A stretch of 9,013 nt of DNA from an uncultured Armatimonadota bacterium (GCA_903881535.1 CAIRTT010000623.1:1-9013), one strand, 5' to 3'. Shown: positions 1-6,683, counted from the first letter of the stretch. The notes: generated by a model from the sequence alone, not told the origin. Translations and numbers: made by a program.

Positions 1-1027
1 AGTGCAGCCGCTGCTCAGCTCCGACCACGTAAACATTGCGCGTCGGGGCGTAGGTGTTCCAGCGGTGGATGCACGTTGCGGCATCCCGGGTTTGATACAA
101 CGTCGCGCCATCGGTTTTGCGCAGCAAGCAGCTCGGATACTTGTCATCAAAGTGAACGGAGACCGCTCCTGATTCCTCGATGGTAGCGACTCCCTTAGCA
201 ATCGCATCATCGACGAGAGGACCGAGCATCGGCTCAAACCAGGACTCGCCAAGCGTTGTGTCAAACGAAATACCAAGCCGCTTGTAAATGGTGTCAAACT
301 CGGTCATCGAAATGTCGACCAGTTTTTGCCAGATGGAGCGCGCCCAGACATCCCCTTCTTCAAGCTTACGGAACCACGCGCGTGCACGGGTCTTCTTGTC
401 AGGATCCTCTTCGGATGCCTGATAGAACTCGGCGTACATCCGCATCATTGAGGCGACAGGTTCAGCAGCATCCCAAGGCGGCGTCGGACAATCTTCGATG
501 GCCGCGAGGAGGTAGCCAAACTGGGTTCCCCAGTCACCGAGGTGGTTGTCCCCGATGACGTTGTAGCCGAGGGCCTTGTGGATTTTATAAAGCGAATGTC
601 CGATGACGGTGGTTCGGAGGGACCCAACGTGCAATTTTTTGGCGATGTTTGGGCTGGAGTACTCAACGATAATGGTCTGTCCTGCACCAAGGCTTGGATC
701 GTGTCCAAAGGCATCTGGGGCCGCGGCAATATCCGCATACAGCTGTGTCGCAAGCGCTCCTGTGTCGACCTTAAAGTTGACAAAACCACCAGCGGCTTCC
801 ACGGAGCGGAAGAGTGTCCCCGTTGTCTGGATGGCATCCGCGATACGCGCTGCGACATCTGGGGCCGGCTGTCCTTGCTCTTTGGCGATGGTAAAAACGG
901 CGAATGCGAGGTCAGCAAGCTCACGCTGCTTTGGCTCTGCCAGCTGGATACTGGCGGCAGGGGCTATCCCTGTCGCCGCGATGAGGTCCCGTGCGCTGCT
1001 CCGCAGCAAATCGTAAGCGTTTGACAT
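1..1027 (-). CDS. argS: Arginyl-tRNA synthetase, N-terminal 342 residues (3' end outside window)
   Basis: This gene charges tRNA-Arg with arginine in the cytoplasm. The start is ATG at 1027 (MSNAYDLLRSSARDLIA) and the frame stays open to the window edge, so about 342 residues of a protein usually near 550-590 are visible. Residues ~1-95 fit the N-terminal additional domain of class I ArgRS. The catalytic core then begins with VEYSSPNIAKKLHVGSLRTT, followed by GDNHLGDWGTQFGYLL, and VYVVGAEQRLH lies at the window edge. The HIGH signature reads HVGS instead of the usual HVGH or HIGH. The KMSK region and the anticodon-binding domain lie outside. No good Shine-Dalgarno precedes the start. A TAAGAT hexamer at 1041-1036 ends 8 bp before the ATG and could be a -10 box giving a near-leaderless mRNA (weak inference). 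The gene is divergent from the sigma factor operon. Confidence 0.95.
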   Translation of the reverse strand, partial: MSNAYDLLRSSARDLIAATGIAPAASIQLAEPKQRELADLAFAVFTIAKEQGQPAPDVAARIADAIQTTGTLFRSVEAAGGFVNFKVDTGALATQLYADIAAAPDAFGHDPSLGAGQTIIVEYSSPNIAKKLHVGSLRTTVIGHSLYKIHKALGYNVIGDNHLGDWGTQFGYLLAAIEDCPTPPWDAAEPVASMMRMYAEFYQASEEDPDKKTRARAWFRKLEEGDVWARSIWQKLVDISMTEFDTIYKRLGISFDTTLGESWFEPMLGPLVDDAIAKGVATIEESGAVSVHFDDKYPSCLLRKTDGATLYQTRDAATCIHRWNTYAPTRNVYVVGAEQRLH

Positions 1028-1150
1028 AACCGTCTATCTTACCGAACACACCAGCAGGTCATCCCGCGCGTGATGCGCAAGTGAAGGACAGACAGCCATT
1101 TCGTGTCAGAAAATACAGTATGTACGCGATGCGTGCGGACCTAATGTTCT

Positions 1151-1178
1151 GGAACCATTTCACCCGATTCTTGGTCAT
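1151..1178 (+). promoter_or_regulatory. Putative ECF-sigma promoter P1 upstream of the sigma factor gene
   Basis: GGAACC at 1151-1156, a 16-base spacer, then GGTCAT at 1173-1178. GGAAC is the classical -35 core of ECF sigma promoters, and GTC is a common -10 core. The site lies 75 bp before the sigma factor start, as expected for autoregulation. Motif inspection only. Confidence 0.4.
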
Positions 1179-1188
1179 AATAACCAAG
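1170..1188. repeat. Inverted repeat overlapping the P1 -10 element
   Basis: CTTGGT at 1170-1175 and ACCAAG at 1183-1188 are perfect 6-bp arms around a 7-base AT-rich centre. The left arm covers the start of the putative -10 box of P1, so it could be an operator or a small hairpin in the leader. No regulator is identified, and a 6-bp palindrome can occur by chance. Confidence 0.3.
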
Positions 1189-1206
1189 TGACCTGTATGG
1201 ACGATG

Positions 1207-1234
1207 GGAACCAACATCGGGGCCGGTTCGTAGA
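1207..1234 (+). promoter_or_regulatory. Putative ECF-sigma promoter P2 immediately before the sigma factor gene
   Basis: GGAACC at 1207-1212, a 16-base spacer, then CGTAGA at 1229-1234. It has the same architecture as the site at 2312-2339 before htrA (GGAAC-N17-CGTA). The predicted transcription start near 1241 would leave a leader of about a dozen bases before the ATG at 1253. It may be an autoregulatory promoter, alternative to or alongside P1. Confidence 0.4.
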
Positions 1235-1252
1235 GGATTGTGAGATACACAA

Positions 1253-1795
1253 ATGACAGAATCTGCAAATACATTGTTTGAGCGCCTGATGCGTCGGCAT
1301 CAGCGACAGGCGTACCACGTCGCCTACCGCTTGACTGGTAACCATGCGGATGCCGAAGATTTGGCGCAGGAAGCATTCGTGCGCGCCTTCCGATTCTTTG
1401 ACACGTACCGCCGTGATCTCCCGTTTGAGAAGTGGCTGTTCCGTATCATCAGCAACCTGTTTGTGGATGACATCCGGCGCCGTTCCCGTATCAAGACCAA
1501 GTCCTTGGACGAAACGATGATGATTGATGGCGAGGCTGCGCCTGCGATGGAAATCGCGGATAGTACGCTTTCCCCAGAGCGGCTCATTTTTCACGAGGAG
1601 CTGGATGACAAAATCCACTTCGCCTTGAATCAGCTGCCAGTTGAGTTCCGTCAGACAGTGATTCTAGCCGATATCGAAGGCAAGTCTTATGAGGAAATCA
1701 GCGAAGCCCTCGACTGCAATATTGGAACCGTTCGCTCGCGTCTCCACCGTGGGCGCAAGCTGATGCGCAAGCACTTGGAAGGTTTTTCGCTCTAG
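1253..1795 (+). CDS. ECF-type RNA polymerase sigma factor (RpoE/SigW-like)
   Basis: An alternative sigma factor of 180 residues, the usual ECF length, that redirects RNA polymerase to stress promoters. Region 2 spans about residues 9-80, with HADAEDLAQEAFVRAFR (core binding and -10 recognition) and FEKWLFRIISNLFVDDIRRR. Region 4 spans about 121-175, with ALNQLPVEFRQTVILADIEG and a helix-turn-helix SYEEISEALDCNIGTVRSRL that reads the -35. The ~81-120 linker lacks a sigma region 3, typical of ECFs. The ATG at 1253 is preceded by a modest purine-rich AGAGGA 15 bp upstream and GTGAGA closer in. It is first of three collinear genes, 15 bp before a zinc-finger anti-sigma factor and then htrA. This order matches envelope-stress sigma operons such as algU-mucA-mucD. 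Two GGAAC-type promoters lie upstream, suggesting positive autoregulation. The family call is firm; the envelope-stress role is inferred from neighbours. Confidence 0.95.
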   Translation: MTESANTLFERLMRRHQRQAYHVAYRLTGNHADAEDLAQEAFVRAFRFFDTYRRDLPFEKWLFRIISNLFVDDIRRRSRIKTKSLDETMMIDGEAAPAMEIADSTLSPERLIFHEELDDKIHFALNQLPVEFRQTVILADIEGKSYEEISEALDCNIGTVRSRLHRGRKLMRKHLEGFSL

Positions 1796-1810
1796 CACCT
1801 GGTCACCGCC

Positions 1811-2383
1811 ATGTTCAAGTGTCGCAAGATTCAACCAAAACTCTCTGCATTCATCGATGATGAGCTGCTAGACTGCGAGCGCGCCGAGGTGGAAGACCAC
1901 CTCACGGCTTGCAGCAAGTGCCAGGGTGATTTGGAGCAGCTAAATCGCACTAAGTCACTGCTTAAAAACCTCGGTGCCGCCAAGTGCGACCGTGTGAAGT
2001 CTTTGATTGAGCATAGCGCATCCCAAGCGGCTCTCGAATTTTGTTGCAAGCCATTCCGCTTACGGACGTTTGCGGCGGCAGCGCTCTCGATGGTCATTTT
2101 GTGGGCGGGTGCTGAGCGCCTCAGCAATCAGGATAACCATGCGGGTCCTCCCGTGTCGCGTGCGGCGATGGTTCCACTTCCGATGTCAAGCCCGGTTGAT
2201 CAAACTGTGTTCCGCCTCGAAGTGAAGCCAAAGTCAGCCGTAGGCGGTGCGCCTGAGAGTTATCCATGTGAACAAGGGCAGCCTCAGTGCATCGATGTCC
2301 CTATCAGCCGCGGAACGGCCTACATGCCTGTTTCGTATAAACCCGGTAAAGCGATGTCCTTTGGGCTCGCAATCACCCATTAG
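1811..2383 (+). CDS. Membrane-anchored zinc-finger anti-sigma factor
   Basis: A 190-residue protein likely to sequester the sigma factor encoded 15 bp upstream. Residues ~1-45 form a ZAS-type domain: C4, the LSAFIDDEL helix typical of the family, and the zinc motif H30-x3-C34-x2-C37 (HLTACSKC). A single short hydrophobic segment follows at about 84-101 (LRTFAAAALSMVILWAG), then an ~88-residue tail predicted to lie in the periplasm. The tail has no domain I recognise but holds two close cysteines (C153, C160). A further CC pair (C78-C79) sits at the inner face of the membrane segment. The ATG start has no clear Shine-Dalgarno, so translation may depend on coupling to the sigma gene. The last bases of this gene carry the htrA ribosome binding site and a putative ECF promoter. 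In the RseA paradigm, release would need proteolysis of such a factor; no RseB or RseP gene is seen here. Confidence 0.88.
   Translation: MFKCRKIQPKLSAFIDDELLDCERAEVEDHLTACSKCQGDLEQLNRTKSLLKNLGAAKCDRVKSLIEHSASQAALEFCCKPFRLRTFAAAALSMVILWAGAERLSNQDNHAGPPVSRAAMVPLPMSSPVDQTVFRLEVKPKSAVGGAPESYPCEQGQPQCIDVPISRGTAYMPVSYKPGKAMSFGLAITH
2312..2339 (+). promoter_or_regulatory. Putative ECF-sigma promoter for htrA, inside the anti-sigma gene
   Basis: GGAACG at 2312-2317, a 16-base spacer, then CGTATA at 2334-2339. The spacing is identical to P2 (1207-1234) and the -10 is nearly so. The predicted start near 2346 gives an htrA leader of about 50 bases. It would let the sigma factor drive the protease without making more anti-sigma factor. 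Motif inspection only. Confidence 0.4.
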
Positions 2384-2387
2384 GAGA
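2382..2387 (+). promoter_or_regulatory. Shine-Dalgarno of htrA, overlapping the anti-sigma stop codon
   Basis: AGGAGA lies 6 bp before the ATG at 2394, and its first two bases are part of the TAG stop of the upstream gene. This is the best ribosome binding site in the operon. It selects 2394 as the htrA start over the in-frame upstream ATG at 2247, which would run through the anti-sigma coding sequence. Confidence 0.8.
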
Positions 2388-2393
2388 AACCCA

Positions 2394-3956
2394 ATGCCGA
2401 AATTCATCACCGGTCTGCGGCAGCTGCCATTGCCGATCGTTGCAATCAGCTGCTCCCTCACCGCCATCGCGATGTTCCTCTCGACGGGCCGGCCTCTCCA
2501 GGCGGATGACCCCAAGCGCGCCCAAGCGGAAGACCGCGCCACGGCCAGCTCACTGGAAAGCGCATTTATTGACATTGCCGAGAACGCCGGTCCAGCCACG
2601 GTTAGTATTCAGGCTGAAGTTACCGCGCCCCGCGGAGGTGGCATCCCCGGTTTTGGTGGGGATGGTGAAGGCGTTGACCCATTCGAGTTCTTTGGTCAGC
2701 CACGACGTCAAGGCCGTGGACAGGGTCAAGGTCAGGATGCGCCTGCGCCCCGCACGGGTACAAGCGTAGGATCTGGCGTTATCGTACGCGCCGATGGCTA
2801 CATCCTCACAAATGACCACGTTGTCGAAGGCGCCAAGGATGGCAAGGTAACGGTCAAGCTCTCGGATGGCACAGTCCTTAATGGCACGGTCAAGCGCGAC
2901 TTACGTTCAGACCTGGCAATCGTGAAGGTTGAGTCTAAAAAGTCACTTACCGCCGTCAAGTTTGCCGACAGCGGACGGCTGCATGTTGGTCAGTGGGCCA
3001 TCGCTATCGGATCTCCATTCGGTAAAGAAAACACGATGACCACCGGGATCGTGAGCGCCCTCCACCGTAAATCCGACATTTCAGATGGTGTGACCGGACG
3101 CTTTTATCCATCCCTGATTCAAACGGATGCGGCCATCAACCGAGGGAACTCCGGTGGCCCATTGTTCAATATCAAGGGAGAGCTGATTGGCATCAATGTC
3201 GCCATCTACTCTCCAACCGGCACCAGCGTCGGTATTGGGTACGCTATCCCATCAAATACCGCTAAATATGTCTCTGACCAGCTGATCTCAAAGGGCAAGG
3301 TTACCCGCGGCTCGCTTGGCTTGATCCCCCAGGACATCACCGCAGATGAACGCGGAATCGTGGGAACATCCACTGGGGCCTACGTCAAAGAAGTGGTTGT
3401 GGGCGGCCCGGCTGATAAGGGCGGTATTCAGGCTGGGGATGTCATCACAAAGATTGGTGGCACGCCCATCGTGGATGAAATCACACTGCGCGATACGGTC
3501 GGAAGCACCGCACCGGGTAGCAAGGTGGATATCAACTATCTGCGCGATGGTAAGGCACGCTCCACATCGGTGTCGCTTGGTGAGATCAAGGAAACTCAGA
3601 TTGGTCAAGCGACAGCACCAACTGTGCCCGGCAAAGTGAAGTCTGCAGTTGAGAAGTACGGATTTACTGTCACACCCCTCACTGATGATGACAAAAAAGA
3701 ACGTGGCATCCTGAAGACAACGGTAGGCGTTCAGGTAGCAACAGTTGCCAATGGTTCCCCTGCGGATGATGCGGGTCTGGTTCCGGGTGCGATTATTACC
3801 CATGCCAATGGGACGATTCTCAACTCCATCACCGATGTCGATGCGATGCTCAAGGGAAACCCTCAAACGGTTCGTCTCCAAGTGATTGGTGGCCGCTCGG
3901 AATCTGCCGGAGGGTCTGGGCTGACGCGGGGACTGATTGTCATCCGCCTGCGCTAA
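2394..3956 (+). CDS. htrA: Periplasmic serine protease/chaperone, HtrA/DegP/DegQ family
   Basis: A trypsin-like periplasmic protease of 520 residues that degrades or refolds damaged envelope proteins. An N-terminal signal segment (LPLPIVAISCSLTAIAMFL, ~11-29) ends near a possible signal peptidase site after LQA (~37). A Gly/Gln/Arg-rich flexible loop follows at ~80-120, the LA-loop position. The protease domain (~120-300) has the full triad: H142 in TNDHVV, D173 in RSDLAIVK, S253 in RGNSGGPLF. Two PDZ domains follow at ~305-395 and ~425-500, as in DegP/DegQ. The start was chosen by the AGGAGA site 6 bp upstream and because the ORF before it overlaps the anti-sigma gene. It is last of the three-gene stress operon, and its position suggests it is a main target of the sigma factor. 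The final ~70 bp plus the terminator recur at 4056-4185. Confidence 0.95.
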   Translation: MPKFITGLRQLPLPIVAISCSLTAIAMFLSTGRPLQADDPKRAQAEDRATASSLESAFIDIAENAGPATVSIQAEVTAPRGGGIPGFGGDGEGVDPFEFFGQPRRQGRGQGQGQDAPAPRTGTSVGSGVIVRADGYILTNDHVVEGAKDGKVTVKLSDGTVLNGTVKRDLRSDLAIVKVESKKSLTAVKFADSGRLHVGQWAIAIGSPFGKENTMTTGIVSALHRKSDISDGVTGRFYPSLIQTDAAINRGNSGGPLFNIKGELIGINVAIYSPTGTSVGIGYAIPSNTAKYVSDQLISKGKVTRGSLGLIPQDITADERGIVGTSTGAYVKEVVVGGPADKGGIQAGDVITKIGGTPIVDEITLRDTVGSTAPGSKVDINYLRDGKARSTSVSLGEIKETQIGQATAPTVPGKVKSAVEKYGFTVTPLTDDDKKERGILKTTVGVQVATVANGSPADDAGLVPGAIITHANGTILNSITDVDAMLKGNPQTVRLQVIGGRSESAGGSGLTRGLIVIRLR

Positions 3957-4013
3957 GGATTCGCATACATAAGCAATAACCACCCGCCGGGAGCACCTGG
4001 CGGGTGGTTTTAT
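3884..4013 (+). repeat. htrA tail repeat, copy 1 (last codons of htrA plus terminator)
   Basis: This 130-bp segment contains the last 24 codons of htrA (including stop) and its terminator. It recurs without gaps at 4056-4185, offset 172 bp. I count six differences: 3890, 3950, 3960, 3994, 3996 and 4001. The two inside the coding part are third-position silent changes (GGT/GGC, CTG/CTT). Confidence 0.95.
3978..4013 (+). terminator. Rho-independent terminator of htrA
   Basis: The perfect 11-bp stem AACCACCCGCC (3978-3988) / GGCGGGTGGTT (3999-4009) encloses a 10-base loop. It is followed by a T-rich stretch (TTTTATTATT), starting 21 bp after the htrA stop. It ends the stress operon facing the convergent lpxK. 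Confidence 0.9.
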
Positions 4014-4041
4014 TATTGATTTTTTTAGTTGATCACAAACC

Positions 4042-4128
4042 ATGACTCAGTTCCCGATTGGCGGCCGCTCGGAATCTGCCGGAGGGTCTGGGCTGACGCG
4101 GGGACTGATTGTCATCCGCCTTCGCTAA
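4042..4128 (+). pseudogene. Orphan htrA 3' fragment, readable as a 28-residue ORF
   Basis: The second copy of the htrA tail keeps the htrA reading frame to its TAA (IGGRSESAGGSGLTRGLIV, then IRLR). An ATG at 4042, adding MTQFP, happens to be in frame. No Shine-Dalgarno precedes it, and it lies downstream of the strong terminator at 3978-4013, so expression is doubtful. It is best read as a gene remnant. The protein sequence is identical to the HtrA C-terminus despite two silent base changes. Confidence 0.6.
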
Positions 4129-4185
4129 GGACTCGCATACATAAGCAATAACCACCCGCCGGGAGTATCTGGAGGGTGGTTTTAT
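4056..4185 (+). repeat. htrA tail repeat, copy 2
   Basis: Second copy of the 3884-4013 segment, 124 of 130 bases identical by eye count. The 42 bp between the copies (4014-4055) match neither. It includes a decayed version of the terminator and ends 38 bp before the convergent lpxK stop. Confidence 0.95.
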
Positions 4186-4189
4186 ATTT
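4150..4189 (+). terminator. Degenerate copy of the htrA terminator
   Basis: The left arm AACCACCCGCC (4150-4160) is intact. The right arm at 4171-4181 reads GGAGGGTGGTT, which puts one G-A mismatch three pairs from the loop. A T-rich tail follows (TTTTATATTT). It may still act as a back-up terminator between the convergent operons, but is weaker than copy 1. Confidence 0.6.
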
Positions 4190-4223
4190 CAGACACTGTT
4201 TGTCCCAGCGCGATGAATAGTTA

Positions 4224-5357
4224 TCAGACCTCGATATCGCCGCGGTTTCTCCGAACGATACGGTCGAGGACAGCTTCGATAAGCGGATCGTGGTCGACAG
4301 GTCGCGTCTCGATGCGAAGTGCAGCGAGTGGCGTTGCCGCTTTTGGCCATTGATGACCAAGCTTGACCATGTCCTTCTCGGTGGTTACAACCACATGCGT
4401 TGATGCCATATCCGGTCCAGCCAGAAGCGCATCAATATCGGATTTCACATACGCATGATGGTCAGGGAATTTGACTTCCTGGATGATATTGAGACCCAGC
4501 GTGCGGAGTGTAGTGAAGAACTGGTCGGCATCCGCGATGGCGGTAACCGCGATCACGCTGAGCCCTTTCATTTCATCCAATGCCCCTTGTTGGCCATCGG
4601 TGGAAAGCCAGCAAATCGGAACGTGACTGCTTTGCGTCACCCAAATCTCTGGGCTGCGTGCTTTGATATTTGTTGTCAGCGTTGCAACGGACTCCGGGGA
4701 TGCCTGGTCTGCACGCGTGAATATAACCACATCGGCCTTGCTCAGGTGGCTGACCGGCTCTCGCAGTGGCCCCCGTGGAAGTAGCCATCCATTTCCAAAC
4801 GGCTGGCGTGCATCCAGAAGACAGATTTCAACATCCCGATGCAGCTGCCAATACTGCATGCCATCATCTAGAACGATTACATCTGGCTGGAACTGCGCGA
4901 CAGCAACATCCCCGCTGTCACGACGATTGCGGGCGACGATCACCGGCGTCCCAGGGAGGGATTTCGCGAGGTGGAGCGGCTCATCCCCAGACCATTCAGG
5001 ATTATCGACGCGCACGGCACGGAGGTCGGAAACAATCATCACCGGGTCAACGGATTCATTTGTCCGACCATGCCCTCGGGAGAGAATCACGACGCGTAGA
5101 CCGGCATCCCGAAGTGCGCGCACAAGCCAAAGTGTTGTTGGTGTCTTCCCAGTACCGCCGGAAACGAGATTACCAATTGAGATGACACAGATTGGGAGGA
5201 TGTGCTGCTGCCGCATCCCGAGGCGAAATGGCAAAAGGTAGCACCAGAGGCCGACGCGATGCAGGACGGCTAGCGGCGTCATGATGGCGCGGAGCCAAGC
5301 GGTGCGTGGGTTTGGGTTATTGAGCTCCCAGCTTTCTTCAATCAGATCAGTTTTCAT
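4224..5357 (-). CDS. lpxK: Tetraacyldisaccharide 4'-kinase (lipid A biosynthesis)
   Basis: This inner-membrane kinase phosphorylates the 4' position of tetraacyldisaccharide-1-phosphate to make lipid IVA. The 377-residue length is slightly above the usual ~330-350, with ~20 extra residues before the conserved start. A membrane-associating helix lies at ~21-47 (WLRAIMTPLAVLHRVGLW). The P-loop is GNLVSGGTGKTP (62-73). The family block VIVLDDGMQYWQLHRDVEI (160-178) is followed by DARQPFGNGWLLPRGPLREP. PDHHAY (298-303) and VVVTTEKDMVKL (322-333) are also LpxK signatures. It starts 54 bp after the waaA stop on the same strand, so the two are probably cotranscribed. The ATG at 5357 lacks a clear Shine-Dalgarno, and no later Met precedes the conserved region. 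Its presence implies lipid A and an outer membrane. Confidence 0.96.
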   Translation of the reverse strand: MKTDLIEESWELNNPNPRTAWLRAIMTPLAVLHRVGLWCYLLPFRLGMRQQHILPICVISIGNLVSGGTGKTPTTLWLVRALRDAGLRVVILSRGHGRTNESVDPVMIVSDLRAVRVDNPEWSGDEPLHLAKSLPGTPVIVARNRRDSGDVAVAQFQPDVIVLDDGMQYWQLHRDVEICLLDARQPFGNGWLLPRGPLREPVSHLSKADVVIFTRADQASPESVATLTTNIKARSPEIWVTQSSHVPICWLSTDGQQGALDEMKGLSVIAVTAIADADQFFTTLRTLGLNIIQEVKFPDHHAYVKSDIDALLAGPDMASTHVVVTTEKDMVKLGHQWPKAATPLAALRIETRPVDHDPLIEAVLDRIVRRNRGDIEV

Positions 5358-5411
5358 ACAATTTCACACAGGAACAAACCGATTGTACAGAATGCGTTGG
5401 TTTTCGGAGTG

Positions 5412-6683
5412 TCAGCGGGACACCAGCATCAATACGCGCGAAATATAGCGCTCACTAACACCAAGATTTGCATCGATGAGGGCGCGGGCGCGGGCACCAA
5501 GTGCATCCTGTTCCGATTTTGGAAGCGACAGAAACGCCTCGATATGCTTACGGAACGCTGCCGGGCTGCCCACTTCGGTCGCGACGCCACTGCGCAGCGC
5601 GAGGTTTGCGATGTCCTTTTGGTTGTCCATGTGTGGGCCAAAGCAGCACGTGATGCCCTGAGCGAGGGGTTGAAAGACAGACTGCCCTCCCCACGGTACG
5701 AGGCTTCCACCGATAAACGCGATGTCAGCGGCAGCATACGCAGTCGCAAGCTCCCCAAATGTATCGAGGACAAGCAGCCAGCCTGTCTCGCCTTTGCTGC
5801 GGCGTGCCGCATCCGGGCAGAGCTCAAGAATCGCATCCACACGTTCGATATGCCGCTGGGCGATGATGATGTGGAGGTTTGGAATGTGGGTTCGAAGAGC
5901 GATGCACTCAGGCAGAAGCTGCGCTTCCTCGCCAGGTCCCCCCGTGCGGTCTTCACGTGTTGAGCCGAGGATCACAACAGGCGCATCCGCGGGAATGCCA
6001 TACGTCGCCCGCAGCGCCAGGCGCTCATCATAGGTCAGGGGAACGGATGACTCATCGAACTTTGTGTTGCCGACAACGCTGACCTTGGATGGCGCAGCAC
6101 CAAGGCGCCGGGCCCGGTCAGCATCTTCATCGGATTGCATCAGCCATTGGTCCACGCCATTTATGGCGGGTGAGAGCAGCTGGCGGAAGCGCAGCCAGCT
6201 CGTGAGTTTGACATCTGAGAAGCGTCCATTGATAACCGCAACGGGCGTGCCCATTCGCTTAGCGGTGCCAATAAAGCCCGGCCAGAGCTCGGCTTCCATC
6301 AGGATGATGAGGCATGGGTGGATGGTCGTGAGCGCTTTTGCTGTGCACCATGGAAAGTCGATGGGAAATTGGATGACCTGATCGACATCTGGAACTTTAG
6401 ATGCGACATCCCGGCCGGTAAGGGTTGTGGTACTGAGAACAATCCATGCATCTGGGCGGGCTTTACGCAGCTCCCTGATGATGGGTTTTGCGGCAACGGC
6501 TTCACCGACGCTTACGGCGTGGACCCAGTAGACATCCCGGCCGGAGGGTGGCGTTTCGAGGTGTGTGCCAAAGCGTTCGCCGGCGAGTGCGCGGCTTTCC
6601 TTGCCTTGGCGGATGCGTCGGAGGTAGCCAAGCAGGATGATGGGCGAGAGCAGGGTGATGAGGACGGAGTACAGCAGAAACAT
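5412..6683 (-). CDS. waaA: 3-deoxy-D-manno-octulosonic acid (Kdo) transferase
   Basis: A GT-B glycosyltransferase (also kdtA) that moves Kdo from CMP-Kdo to lipid IVA at the inner membrane. Its 423 residues match the family. An N-terminal hydrophobic anchor occupies ~1-20. The N-terminal domain has WVHAVSVGEAVAAKPII with the expected catalytic base E61, and ILMEAELWPGF (127-137). INGRFSD (151-157) and VVGNTKFD (203-210) follow. The C-terminal domain has IIIAQRHIER (272-281), VLDTFGEL (305-312) and FIGGSLVPWGGQSVFQPLAQG beginning at 323. This last block is unusual: most family members read GGxN(L/P)xEP, but here it is GGQSVFQP, with Gln338 where a conserved Glu is normal. Either a divergent lineage or altered nucleotide-sugar contacts is possible. 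No Shine-Dalgarno is seen. A TAGACT hexamer 12 bp before the ATG could be a -10. Upstream lies the repeat-bearing 367-bp spacer after tsaD. Confidence 0.94.
   Translation of the reverse strand: MFLLYSVLITLLSPIILLGYLRRIRQGKESRALAGERFGTHLETPPSGRDVYWVHAVSVGEAVAAKPIIRELRKARPDAWIVLSTTTLTGRDVASKVPDVDQVIQFPIDFPWCTAKALTTIHPCLIILMEAELWPGFIGTAKRMGTPVAVINGRFSDVKLTSWLRFRQLLSPAINGVDQWLMQSDEDADRARRLGAAPSKVSVVGNTKFDESSVPLTYDERLALRATYGIPADAPVVILGSTREDRTGGPGEEAQLLPECIALRTHIPNLHIIIAQRHIERVDAILELCPDAARRSKGETGWLLVLDTFGELATAYAAADIAFIGGSLVPWGGQSVFQPLAQGITCCFGPHMDNQKDIANLALRSGVATEVGSPAAFRKHIEAFLSLPKSEQDALGARARALIDANLGVSERYISRVLMLVSR

Noticed and set aside
2247..2393. Upstream in-frame ATG that would extend HtrA by 49 residues
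   Set aside because: The extension overlaps the anti-sigma coding sequence and buries the signal peptide. The AGGAGA site 6 bp before 2394 marks the real start.
3288..4043. Long minus-strand frame (251 codons) opposite the end of htrA
   Set aside because: It is antisense to a well-supported htrA gene and crosses its terminator, and its translation shows no recognisable motif.
3884..4185. Idea that the htrA tail repeats are attL/attR of an integrated element
   Set aside because: Only 42 bp lie between the copies, with no integrase or cargo. At most this could be a scar of a lost element.
4663..5241. Plus-strand frames of 139-192 codons within the lpxK region
   Set aside because: They are antisense shadows of lpxK, rich in Arg/Ser/Pro as expected from reverse frames of GC-rich codons.
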